Assembly: GCA_028819255.1 (NCBI GenBank)
Contig: JAPPMB010000015.1
Location: 1 to 64,000, forward strand
Source of the DNA: Bryobacterales bacterium
Lineage (GTDB): Bacteria; Acidobacteriota; Terriglobia; Bryobacterales; UBA6623
Direction: 5' to 3'
DNA length: 64,000 nt
Made by a program: the position numbers and the translations under genes. The notes below the pieces were generated by a model that saw nothing but the letters and a program-made list of their open reading frames with translations, had not been told where the DNA came from and made no database searches. Of the stretch, positions 56,419-64,000 are shown piece by piece (the stretch's first letter is position 1; each line of letters starts with the position of its first letter).

Positions 56419-57141
56419 TCACTGCCTTCGCAACGGCTTGATGGCGTACTTCACGATGCACCACAGGGCCCAGAGACCGTCGCGGGCGCCGACCTTCTTG
56501 CCCTGCTCGTAGGTCCGGCCGTGATAGGCGATCCCGACCTCGTATACCCGGGCGCCCGCCTTGGCGATCTTCGACGTGATTTCGGGCTCGAACCCGAAGC
56601 GGTCCTCTTCCAGAACAAGGGATTGCAGGAGGTCCCGCCGGAAGACCTTGTAGCACGACTCCATGTCGCTGAGGTTGAGATCGGTGGTGAGGTTTGAGAG
56701 CAGCGTCAGGAGCTTGTTTCCGAGATAGTGCCGGAAATACAGAACCCGGTGTTCGCTCGTTGTGAGGAATCGGGATCCGTAGACGACATCGGCGTTGCCC
56801 TGGCGGAGGGGATTGAGCAATCTCGGATAGTCCGCTGGATCGTATTCCAGGTCGGCGTCCTGAACGATCACGTAGTCGCCTCTCGCATGGGCGAAGCCCG
56901 TCCGGAGAGCGTGTCCCTTGCCGCGGTTCCGTTGGTGGCGGAACACCGTCACGTTGTCCGCACCGGCGGCAATCTCGACCGCGAGCTCACCGGAGCCGTC
57001 AGTCGAAGCGTCGTCGATGATCAGGATCTCCTTGTCGACTGCAACACGCTGAACGCGTTCAACGATCTCGCGCAGCGTGCTGGCCTCGTTGTACACGGGG
57101 ATCACGACCGAGAGGCTCGGTCTCGATTCTCCAGGAGTCAT
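56419..57141 (-). CDS. Glycosyltransferase family 2 (dolichyl/polyprenyl-phosphate mannose synthase-like)
   Basis: 240 residues from ATG 57141. GT-A fold landmarks: SVVIPVYNEASTLREIV, ILIIDDASTDGSG, RNRGKGHALRTGFAHARGD and the DxD-bearing VQDADLEYDP. It then continues with GSRFLT and the DMESCYKVFRRDLL segment typical of polyprenyl-phosphate glycosyl synthases. It probably loads a sugar on a lipid carrier for the membrane protein encoded downstream. No transmembrane tail is evident. The frame is open to 57189 but the extra residues are not conserved-looking. Confidence 0.9.
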   Translation of the reverse strand: MTPGESRPSLSVVIPVYNEASTLREIVERVQRVAVDKEILIIDDASTDGSGELAVEIAAGADNVTVFRHQRNRGKGHALRTGFAHARGDYVIVQDADLEYDPADYPRLLNPLRQGNADVVYGSRFLTTSEHRVLYFRHYLGNKLLTLLSNLTTDLNLSDMESCYKVFRRDLLQSLVLEEDRFGFEPEITSKIAKAGARVYEVGIAYHGRTYEQGKKVGARDGLWALWCIVKYAIKPLRRQ

Positions 57142-57617
57142 ACACATCGGACTGGCGCAATTCGTGGGATTTCGGGCCGTCGGCCGCACGGACCAGGCCA
57201 GCCTGATGCCCGGGCCGGAATGCGGCAGTCGGGCGGGGACAACCTGCCACAGCGTGGCAGACTCGGCAGTCGGGGAGGCAGGGACTGACAGGCTCCGCTC
57301 TCGGGCCGGGCTTGAGTCGAACGCGGCTCCGCCCGCGCGATGGCCGGCAACGAGAGTCCAGTCCAGCCATCTCTGGGACTCTCAGCCAACGATCCCCGGC
57401 TCCGCCAGAGCAAGCCGCCGACACCAAGACTCGCCTGGAATGAGAGACTCGTCAGCACAGATTCCTCAGATCGATCCGTGTTGATCAGGATTCGGCTGGG
57501 ACGGGCCATCCCAGATTCCGACACGGATTCGGCCCGAGATCCGGCATCGGGACCGAACCCTCCGATCGCTCCGCGGCAAGCCTGATTCTCCCATTCCCGG
57601 GCCGCCAGACGGCGTTT
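57142..57617. other. Intergenic between divergent GT2 and cobA-hemD genes
   Basis: About 475 nt with no gene I can support. A short stem (CTGGGA 57496-57501 with TCCCAG 57509-57514) is present. The promoter of cobA-hemD probably lies at its end. Confidence 0.4.
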
Positions 57618-57623
57618 TATACT
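57618..57623 (+). promoter_or_regulatory. Possible -10 box (TATACT) of cobA-hemD
   Basis: TATACT ends 8 nt before the TTG start at 57632. Transcription would begin about at the start codon, so the message could be leaderless. No good -35 hexamer is visible. Confidence 0.38.
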
Positions 57624-57631
57624 GAGTTGCG

Positions 57632-59164
57632 TTGCCGGAATTCCGCCAGCCCGCCGAGGCGAGTCCCGGCACCGTCTACCTGGTTGGTGCGGGACCCGGT
57701 GATCCGGATCTGCTCACTCTTCGAGCGCACGATCTCCTCCTTCGGTCGGACCTGGTCCTGTTCGACAACCTTACGTCTTCCGACATTGTTGCATTCGCTC
57801 CCCAAGGGGCGGAACGTCGGTACGTCGGAAAGAAGCGGGCCGAACACGCCTTCACCCAAGCCGAGATCAACGCCCTCATGATTGCGGCTGCAAGGAAGGG
57901 GAAGGTGGTCGTACGGCTCAAGGGCGGCGACCCGTATGTGTTCGGGCGGGGCGGCGAGGAGGCCCAGGAGCTGGTTCGGGCCGGCGTTCCGTTCGAGGTG
58001 GTTCCCGGGGTGACTTCGGCACTCGGAGCCGCAGCGTACGCCGGAATGCCGTTGACGCATCGGGACTACACGCAGTCGGTGACGATGCTGACCGGCCACG
58101 ACGTGGACCAGATCGACTGGAAGTCCATGGCGGGCCGCCAGACCCTTGTCGTGTTCATGGGCCTCACGTCGATCGCCGAAATCGCTAGGCGTCTGCAGCA
58201 TGCGGGACGCGACCCTGGGACGCCCGCGGCCGCGGTGCGGTGGGTGACCCGCGGGGACCAGGAAGTCGTCACCTCGACTCTCGCCGAATTGCCGTCGGCC
58301 GTCCGCCGGGAGGGGTTGAGGCCTCCAGCATTGGTGGTGATCGGCGAGATCGTCCGGCTGAGAGACGAGATCGACTGGTTCGCGAAACTTCCGTTGCGCG
58401 GGCAGTCCGTGGCCGTCACCCGCGCCGCCGCACAGGCCGCGCCGTTCTGTCAGAAGCTGCGGCGTCTCGGTGCCGAAGTCCACCCCATTCCGGTGATTGA
58501 GTTCGAGGACCCCGAGGACTGGGGGCCGGTCGACCGCGCGATCTGCAGTCTCCCGTCGTACGACTGGCTGGTATTCACAAGCGTGAACGGCGTGGACCGC
58601 TTCGTCGCGCGCCTGGACGCCTCTTCCCGGGACCTGCGCGACCTGCCTCGAAAGATCTGCGCGATCGGGCCTGCCACGGCGGACCGCGTGCGCTCTCTGC
58701 ACGTGGCCGTGACGATGGTCCCGAACGACTTCGTCGCCGAGTCCGTCGTCGAGGCCTTCCGGAGCCGCGATCTGCACGGTGCGCGGATGCTGCTGCCAAG
58801 GGCCCAGGAGGCACGGGACGTTCTTCCCGTGCAGCTTGCCGCAATGGGCGTGCAGGTTGACGTCGTTGCCGTCTACCGGACCGTCCCGCCCCCCGGGTCG
58901 AGGGCACTGGCCAGGGCGATCTGGGAATCCGACAACCCGCCGGACTGGGTGACCGCGACGAGCTCCTCCACTGTTCGCCATTTGGCAAGCATGGTCCCGG
59001 CGGACCGGCTTCGTCGCTCCAGAGTCGCATCGATCGGGCCCGTCACATCCGGTGCGGCGCGTGAGCTCGGGCTGACCGTTTCGGTCGAGGCGTCCACATT
59101 CACCACGGATGGACTGGTGCAGGCTCTGTGCGCCCATTCCGCCGCCAACAACGTGCTGCGATGA
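57632..59164 (+). CDS. cobA-hemD: Uroporphyrinogen-III C-methyltransferase / uroporphyrinogen-III synthase fusion (CobA-HemD)
   Basis: 510 residues joining two tetrapyrrole enzymes. Residues about 14-255 are an SAM-dependent uroporphyrinogen-III methyltransferase (VGAGPGDPDLLTLRA, RLKGGDPYVFGRGGEEAQEL, VVPGVTSALGAAAYAGMPLTHRD). Residues about 262-505 are a uroporphyrinogen-III synthase (VAVTRAAAQAAPFCQKLRRLGAEV, DWLVFTSVNGVDRF, ICAIGPATADRVRS, DWVTATSSSTVRHL). The product leads to siroheme/cobalamin precursors as well as uroporphyrinogen III for heme, fitting a genome rich in heme-c proteins. The start is TTG 57632, very close to the TATACT box. The next gene begins 18 nt after the stop. Confidence 0.93.
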   Translation: MPEFRQPAEASPGTVYLVGAGPGDPDLLTLRAHDLLLRSDLVLFDNLTSSDIVAFAPQGAERRYVGKKRAEHAFTQAEINALMIAAARKGKVVVRLKGGDPYVFGRGGEEAQELVRAGVPFEVVPGVTSALGAAAYAGMPLTHRDYTQSVTMLTGHDVDQIDWKSMAGRQTLVVFMGLTSIAEIARRLQHAGRDPGTPAAAVRWVTRGDQEVVTSTLAELPSAVRREGLRPPALVVIGEIVRLRDEIDWFAKLPLRGQSVAVTRAAAQAAPFCQKLRRLGAEVHPIPVIEFEDPEDWGPVDRAICSLPSYDWLVFTSVNGVDRFVARLDASSRDLRDLPRKICAIGPATADRVRSLHVAVTMVPNDFVAESVVEAFRSRDLHGARMLLPRAQEARDVLPVQLAAMGVQVDVVAVYRTVPPPGSRALARAIWESDNPPDWVTATSSSTVRHLASMVPADRLRRSRVASIGPVTSGAARELGLTVSVEASTFTTDGLVQALCAHSAANNVLR

Positions 59165-59182
59165 TAATGTTAGGAGGATTCG

Positions 59183-59674
59183 ATGCGGTACCTGCAAGCA
59201 GGCGAGCAGCAACTGGTCGCACTCGACCCTGACAACAACACGCTTCGGCAGCTCGTGCACCAGGCGGGGTATTCGTGCAAGATCTTCCCGGACCGCAGAC
59301 GGGTCAAGCTGGAAGTGACCGTGCTCGAAGGAGGCGGGCCGCTGCTGCTGTTCGATGCCAGCGATCCGTCGAATCTGGGATGGTTTTCCCGGTGCCAGTT
59401 CTACGTCGACTCCGTTTCCGGAGTTGTCCTGCAGACGCCCCTCGTTGTTTCCAACTGCTTTACCGACGGCAAGCTTGCCCGCGACCGCGTGAGCATCTCT
59501 GTGGCGACCGAACTTCCGGCAGAATTCCGCCTTCCCGGAAAGCGGGGCCTTACGGAGCAGGTGGTCTACGCGCTGATCTACAATCTGCTGACTGCATTGC
59601 GCGAGACTGGCGTCGCCTTGTGCGGTGCATTCGGAATCCAGCCCCTAACGGGGGGTAGCCGAAGGAAGACCTGA
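59183..59674 (+). CDS. Conserved-looking protein of unknown function
   Basis: 163 residues; no family recognised. A clear AGGAGG lies 5-6 nt before the ATG at 59183, and the gene starts 18 nt after cobA-hemD, so it is probably the second cistron. The protein is soluble, of mixed alpha/beta character, with three Cys (FSRCQ, VVSNCF, ALCGA). The middle resembles an alternating beta pattern (VKLEVTVLEGGGPLLLFD). Role unknown; context suggests but does not prove a link to tetrapyrrole or heme metabolism. Confidence 0.7.
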   Translation: MRYLQAGEQQLVALDPDNNTLRQLVHQAGYSCKIFPDRRRVKLEVTVLEGGGPLLLFDASDPSNLGWFSRCQFYVDSVSGVVLQTPLVVSNCFTDGKLARDRVSISVATELPAEFRLPGKRGLTEQVVYALIYNLLTALRETGVALCGAFGIQPLTGGSRRKT

Positions 59675-59937
59675 GCCGCTCTGCCGCCATGCCCGTCACG
59701 CGGACGGCTGCTCGACGAACATGAAAACGTCCCGACCCTGCGGTTCCCCACCTTCCCCGCGCCAGCCTCGGGAGTCTACAGCGGGTGGAATTGATGTCCG
59801 GGAGGGCGCAGCGGGGCGTTCAGAAGTTCGACTATCAGCGGTTTGCGGACAGTCTCCGCCCGGGCGGGAGTTCAGGTCGCCTGAGCGCAGTGCAGCGACA
59901 ACTCCGACCGGTAGTGCGATCGGCTGAGCGATCCGGC

Positions 59938-60495
59938 GTGCAACTGACGCGCATCAGATTCGTGTTGCTGACCACATGCCTGCTCGCTATGTCGCAGGCC
60001 AGCGCCCGGGAGCTGGCGATTACCCTCGACTGGAACGACGACCGGACGGTGATCGACCACATAGAGCCCCGTTCCAAGACACGGGTCTGGACCGGTGCTG
60101 ACGGGAGGCAACGGCACAAGGGAAGACTAGGCGGGATTACGACGACGGGACTGGTGGTTCTGAAACCGAAGACCGCGACCTCCTTGGAAAGCGCCGATGT
60201 CCATTCGATCAAGGTCTTTCCGAGCAAGACCCACAACCGCGGCAACCGTCGCATGATCGCCGTGTTGTCGGCACCGATTGCATGCGGCTCGTCTTTCGCC
60301 AGCTGGATTCTGTGCCTGATCGCGGGCGGTCCGGACGGTGACGAACTCTGTACCAATGCCGGACCTGTAATGCTGATCTTCGGATCCATGATTGCAGTTC
60401 CGTGGACCCTCTGGCGGGTTGCCAGAGGAGCGGACCGCGGGGCCATTCGGATCATTCTCAACAAAGGCACGAAGGCGTCGGAATCTACGCAGTAG
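59938..60495 (+). CDS. Exported protein with SH3/Sm-like barrel and C-terminal membrane helices
   Basis: 185 residues from GTG 59938, chosen because it places a signal peptide (RIRFVLLTTCLLAMSQASA) at the N-terminus; the open frame extends to 59785. Residues about 30-105 read as a small beta-barrel with repeated turns (TRVWTGADGRQRHKGRLGGITTTGLVVLKPK, SADVHSIKVF), like small SH3/Sm-type barrel proteins of bacteria. Two hydrophobic segments follow (about 115-135 and 150-168). No function known. The AT/GC pattern is like its neighbours. Confidence 0.55.
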   Translation: MQLTRIRFVLLTTCLLAMSQASARELAITLDWNDDRTVIDHIEPRSKTRVWTGADGRQRHKGRLGGITTTGLVVLKPKTATSLESADVHSIKVFPSKTHNRGNRRMIAVLSAPIACGSSFASWILCLIAGGPDGDELCTNAGPVMLIFGSMIAVPWTLWRVARGADRGAIRIILNKGTKASESTQ

Positions 60496-60743
60496 CCACG
60501 AGACAACGAATCATGGTGCCGCTCGCTACGCTGACGGCGTGGGGAACGTCACGCGGGCCGAAGCCGTGGAGCGGCGTTCAGACGCCGAACGGTGATCCGC
60601 TCGCCGCAAGAGTTCCGGCACTCCGGAAAGCGGACGGTGTGTCGCCGGACACGCCGATTCGCGAGCCACGACATCGCAAGCTGACGAACTTCACAATGGT
60701 TGCTGCGTCAGCAGTGCGCTCCCTGTGATGTGCCGAGGATCCA
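60496..60743. other. Intergenic, no recognisable gene
   Basis: About 250 nt without a gene. A hairpin with an 8-bp stem including one G-U pair (GGTGTGTC 60636-60643 with GACACGCC 60648-60655) lies 140 nt past the previous stop and could end that message. Confidence 0.35.
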
Positions 60744-62069
60744 GTGGCTAGGAGGGCGGATCCGGTAAGCGCTCGCCGAATGCAACGAATGGAAAGGCCC
60801 GAACCTCGGAGGGCGGTTGCGCTCGCCGCCCGAAAGTCCATCGCCGCCCGGATCTGGCGAGTCGTGCGCCACGCTTTGCCCGCATTCCTCGTGGGTGTGG
60901 CCGCTGGGGACGTGCCACCCGATCCAGTGGCCGCACTTGACCGCCGACTTGCGACCGGCGACTCGGCGTTGCATTTCGACCCCGTGCACGGCTACCTGCC
61001 GTCGCAGCTCGAGGAGCTCGACATTCCCCGATCGTCGCAGCTGCTGGTCTTCTCGAAGACCAGTGCCCAGTTCCGCTGGATCGGACCCGGCAATCCTCGG
61101 GCGATCTACTTCAATGACGACACCTACGTGGGATGGGTGCCGGGCGGCCCGTCTCTGGAGATCTCCACTGCGGTCCCGGGAGGCGGAGCCGCCTTCTACA
61201 CACTGAGCCAGCGTCGGTCGCGGTCGCCCCGACTGGCAAAGGACAGCGGTTCCTGCCTTCAGTGCCACGAGAGCGCGCGCACCCTTGGCGTGCCCGGCCA
61301 CCTGACCCGGTCGGTCTATCCCGCTGGAGACGGTCTGCCGCATTTTGGTCACGGAACGATCAACGTGGATCACTCCACACCGATCAGTCGTCGATGGGGA
61401 GGGTGGTTCGTGAGCGGTCGTGTCGCGCTCCGACACCGTGGGAATGCCGTGGGTCCCGAGGATGCATTCGAGCAGTTCAGAGCAGGATCCCTGACAACAC
61501 CGTACGGCGCTCTCTTCGATCCCGGGAGATATCTGACGCCGTTCAGCGACGTCGTGGCTCACTTGGTCCTCGCCCACCAGACGAGGGTCCACAACTCGAT
61601 AGCCAGGGCGGGCATCGAAGCCGGCAAAGCGATTTCCTATCAGCGTGAGATGGAACGCCTGTTCGGCGAGCCGTCGGAGTCTCTGGTCGCATCCGTCAAG
61701 CGTAGGATTGAGCGGCCGGCCGAACAGCTTGTCCGGGATCTGCTCCTCGTCGGAGAGGCGCGTCTCCCCGGTGCGGTGCGTGGTGAATCCGGCTTCACCG
61801 AGGAGTTCCGGGAGCGCAGTGCCAGTTCGGGCTGGAAGGACCCACTGCGTGAACTCGATCTGGAGTCCAGACTTCTTCGCGTGCCGTGCAGCTACCTGAT
61901 CCGGACGCCGGCGTACGCTGCGCTTCCTAAGAGGGTGCGTCGCTACATCAGGATCCGATTCGAGCAAATCCTGTCCGGCGAAGACGATTCCGAGGCGTTC
62001 AAACACCTGGAGCCCCGCGATAGGGGCGCCATCCTGAAGGTACTCCATCGATCCCCTGGACTCCCGTAG
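60744..62069 (+). CDS. Heme-c motif protein, exported or membrane-anchored, unrecognised family
   Basis: 441 residues from GTG 60744, with GAGGA 4 nt upstream. A hydrophobic stretch (about 44-57, HALPAFLVGVAAG) lies near the N-terminus. The middle has one heme-c motif (C171-L-Q-C174-H175) and landmarks FYTLSQ, YFNDDTYVGWVPGG and RWGGWFVSGRVALRHRGN, giving the look of a cytochrome-containing family found in Acidobacteria and Planctomycetota. The C-terminal 200 residues are charged and helical. Reaction unknown. Another redox protein in a window already rich in them; ATG 60780 is an alternative start. Confidence 0.7.
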   Translation: MARRADPVSARRMQRMERPEPRRAVALAARKSIAARIWRVVRHALPAFLVGVAAGDVPPDPVAALDRRLATGDSALHFDPVHGYLPSQLEELDIPRSSQLLVFSKTSAQFRWIGPGNPRAIYFNDDTYVGWVPGGPSLEISTAVPGGGAAFYTLSQRRSRSPRLAKDSGSCLQCHESARTLGVPGHLTRSVYPAGDGLPHFGHGTINVDHSTPISRRWGGWFVSGRVALRHRGNAVGPEDAFEQFRAGSLTTPYGALFDPGRYLTPFSDVVAHLVLAHQTRVHNSIARAGIEAGKAISYQREMERLFGEPSESLVASVKRRIERPAEQLVRDLLLVGEARLPGAVRGESGFTEEFRERSASSGWKDPLRELDLESRLLRVPCSYLIRTPAYAALPKRVRRYIRIRFEQILSGEDDSEAFKHLEPRDRGAILKVLHRSPGLP

Positions 62070-62784
62070 GTGCCCGGGTGCCACCCGATAGAACGTGTGC
62101 CTGTCCAAGGGCGGTGCGAAGTGCCCTTCGCAATACCGCGGCTTCGATGTGGCGTGGCAGCGGGACCGGAGCTGCTCAAGAGAAAGCTGCTTCCGAGCAC
62201 GACGGAGACCGACCAGCGGCACGGGAATCCCAATCACTTTCCCCAGGGACCTCGGTAGCCAAGTGACCTCTCTGCGCGAAACCCTTGCAACAAGGGTGTT
62301 CGCTGCCTCAAGTACCCGAGTGGCCGACAGCTCGATGGGCAGCCCCCTGGACCTACTTGGTTCCTTCGCTGACTCCGGCGCTACCGCCGCCGAGACGAAG
62401 TCGGAAACTGGGTTCGTCGGACGCACGGCGTCCTTGGCCGTCGGCCCGTTCCGCGAGCCCGATTCGACAGGCTCAAGTCTCTCGCTCTCCGAGTCCCGCG
62501 CCCTTCCAAGCAGGTTGAGCGACAGGTTCGTCTTTGCGCCCGCGAACTGACTGGATCGCGGATTCCACCAACCGGTACCGGATCGACTTCCAGGAGCTTC
62601 CCATTCGGATCGTCGAAGCGATCGAGAGGCCGGAACGATGGTCCTGAAGGAACAGCAGAAGCGGGCGCCCGCGATGGTCCGAAGCTCTGTCGCCGAGTCG
62701 GCGGGACGGCGGGCCGAAGACGAGGGGGCGCGAAAGCACAATCCGGGGTCGAGACCAAGGGCGTTCCCCTCAAGGCGTAGGAGC
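62070..62784. other. Noncoding-looking region
   Basis: About 700 nt with open frames on both strands but no motif I trust. On the minus strand a piece reading RFDDPNGKLLEVDP near 62590 recalls the end of a glyoxalase-fold protein, but it is isolated. No tRNA or repeat seen. Confidence 0.35.
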
Positions 62785-62955
62785 ATGCCGAAGTACAAGC
62801 GGTCCGTCTTCGATATCTGCGGCAAGCACGCCCGCTGCGCCGAATGGGCCGAGTTTGTACCCGGCATGCAGAACAAGGTGATGAGCTTCGAGGTCGTTGA
62901 CGAGGACGAGTGGCGGGCAAGGCTGAATGGGATGTTGTTCCCGGGGCCGGCGTGA
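62785..62955 (+). CDS. Small ORF, unrecognised
   Basis: 56 residues from ATG 62785 (SVFDICGKHARCAEWAEF, VMSFEVVDEDEWRARL). Mixed-charge and soluble, with no motif. Ribosome-binding site GTAGGAG about 3 nt upstream. It may be a real small protein or a gene remnant. Confidence 0.3.
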   Translation: MPKYKRSVFDICGKHARCAEWAEFVPGMQNKVMSFEVVDEDEWRARLNGMLFPGPA

Positions 62956-63342
62956 AGAGCCCCGGAGAGTGAAGGCCACTCGGACCGCTCCCCCGAAACA
63001 TGATCGGACGGAGTCATGTCCGAGTACGCGGTCGTCCATCTGTTGCTAGACCGGCAGCCGATGCCTGGCGACCATGTCCGGGTACCGATGCCGGTCTACG
63101 AGCGCCCATCCGGCATGGAAGGTGGGGGACAGGCTGCGGCGCCAAAGTCCACCTCACGGGAGTTGCTCTGGGGGGCGCCAACATCCCGTCCAAGTCTAGG
63201 TCTTCACCGATGCTAAACCGTTCCGCAGCGTCAAGGATTCGTTGGCAGGACTGTGAACCGGGGCTCGTGCTGCTTTCCAAACGCAACTCTCGCATAATGG
63301 ATTCATGACTTCCCGGGTCTCGCCGGGCTCCGCGCGGCGCGT
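62956..63342. other. Intergenic upstream of metH
   Basis: About 390 nt with no gene I can support. It would hold the metH promoter. I searched by eye for cobalamin or SAM riboswitch elements and saw only an isolated GCCACTcGG, not enough for a riboswitch. Confidence 0.4.
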
Positions 63343-64000
63343 ATGCAGGCACGGTTGGATCGCATTCGCCTCTTGAACGAGGCGCTCTCGGAACGCATTC
63401 TCGTGCTGGACGGCGCGATGGGCACCCAGCTGCAGGACGCGCGACTGACTGCCGAGGATTTTGGCGGAGCCGCGCTGGAGGGCTGCAACGAGAACCTGGT
63501 GCTCACCCGGCCCGACGTCGTGAGCGCAATCCATGCCCGTTACTGCGAGGCAGGCGCTGACATCATCGAGACCAACACGTTCGGCGCGATGGACATCGTG
63601 CTGGCCGAATACGGGCTGGAGGATCAGGTCGCAAGGATCAATCTTGAGGCGGGACGGCTCGCGCGGGAGGCGGCCGACGCACACTCGAGACCGGGACGCC
63701 CTGTATTCGTCGCTGGTGCGATGGGGCCGTCCACGAAGTCGATCAGCGTCACCGGCGGCATCACCTTCGAACAGCTGATCTCCACCTACCGGGAGCAGAC
63801 CCTCGCGCTGGCGGAGCATTCGGACCTGCTGCTGCTCGAGACGTGCCAGGACACGCGCAACGTCAAGGCCGCCCTGATCGGCGTGGGACACGCGCTGCGG
63901 GAGTTCGGTCTCCGGCTGCCGGTCGTCGTCTCCGGCACCATCGAGCCCATGGGGACCATGCTCGCCGGCCAGAACGCTGAGGCCTTGGCCGTGTCGCTTG
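63343..64000 (+). CDS. metH: Methionine synthase MetH, homocysteine-binding domain (3' end beyond window)
   Basis: The first 219 residues of a cobalamin-dependent methionine synthase. Landmarks: ILVLDGAMGTQLQ (about 18-30), GCNENLVLTRPDVV (about 47-60), YCEAGADIIETNTFGA (about 66-81) and GAMGPSTKSIS (about 123-133). The pterin, cobalamin and reactivation domains would lie beyond the window. The first metal-binding Cys of the domain is also expected later. The frame is open to the window end from the ATG at 63343. A one-carbon/methionine enzyme not obviously linked to its neighbours except through tetrapyrrole (cobalamin) supply by CobA-HemD. Confidence 0.92.
   Translation, partial: MQARLDRIRLLNEALSERILVLDGAMGTQLQDARLTAEDFGGAALEGCNENLVLTRPDVVSAIHARYCEAGADIIETNTFGAMDIVLAEYGLEDQVARINLEAGRLAREAADAHSRPGRPVFVAGAMGPSTKSISVTGGITFEQLISTYREQTLALAEHSDLLLLETCQDTRNVKAALIGVGHALREFGLRLPVVVSGTIEPMGTMLAGQNAEALAVSL

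Noticed and set aside
57617-59260. 547-residue open frame on the minus strand
   Set aside because: Antisense to CobA-HemD; no recognisable feature, rich in Arg, His, Gly and Val.
60708-63017. 769-residue open frame on the minus strand
   Set aside because: Runs through the heme-c protein gene and intergenic DNA; no motif, Arg/Ser/Pro-rich, and the plus-strand gene has a heme motif and leader.
62974-63342. Cobalamin riboswitch ahead of metH
   Set aside because: Only a loose GCCACTcGG is present; no B12-box core or the expected long paired structure could be found by eye.

Overview
The window is GC-rich and gene-dense, with no rRNA, tRNA or CRISPR array that I could find. Its gene content suggests a heterotrophic Acidobacteriota (Solibacter/Vicinamibacter-like). 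The signs are two Oar-like TonB-dependent receptors with an N-terminal carboxypeptidase-regulatory domain, three PSD1 (DUF1549/DUF1553) plus DUF1501 pairs, secreted sulfatases, BamB/PQQ-type propellers, and a cytochrome c fused to a PHM-like copper monooxygenase beside a redoxin. Planctomycetota share the PSD1/DUF1501/sulfatase set but rarely have Oar-type receptors. The assignment is inference from gene content only.

Layout: 0-4.2 kb is an RND efflux pair (adaptor lacking its N-terminus, then an intact pump). 4.2-7.4 kb holds a decayed copy and then an intact copy of the cytochrome c/copper monooxygenase gene, the latter coupled to a redoxin. 8.2-19.2 kb carries two PSD1/DUF1501 pairs in opposite gene order around a TonB-dependent receptor. 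19.3-25.6 kb has a CE7-like esterase, a cNMP-binding/acyltransferase fusion, a cytochrome-HhH protein with a PQQ-type propeller, and a second propeller. 25.7-33.4 kb has two sulfatases, one in an overlapping operon PSD1-DUF1501-sulfatase.

33.5-36.7 kb is scarred: two inverted remnants of a DUF4338/DruA-like (probably IS-borne) gene flank a CPA2 antiporter and the tail of an aldehyde dehydrogenase. 36.8-42.7 kb is a complete mrpABCDEFG operon. An MFS transporter, a Cys-rich Tat-type protein and a second Oar-like receptor follow (42.8-48.2 kb), then an oxidoreductase, an SDR and a third propeller (48.4-52.3 kb). 52.5-54 kb is a second scar: an IS1634-like remnant, a RibD/DHFR-fold reductase and a lower-GC stretch. 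54-64 kb has a two-gene glycosyltransferase unit, a CobA-HemD fusion, several unrecognised exported proteins and the start of metH.

Read together, much of the window looks like machinery for taking up and breaking down large, partly sulfated and acetylated polymers: receptors, sulfatases, a CE7-like esterase, a Gfo/Idh/MocA enzyme and transporters. Periplasmic redox proteins accompany it (heme-c motifs, PQQ-type propellers, copper monooxygenase). Substrates are not shown by the sequence.
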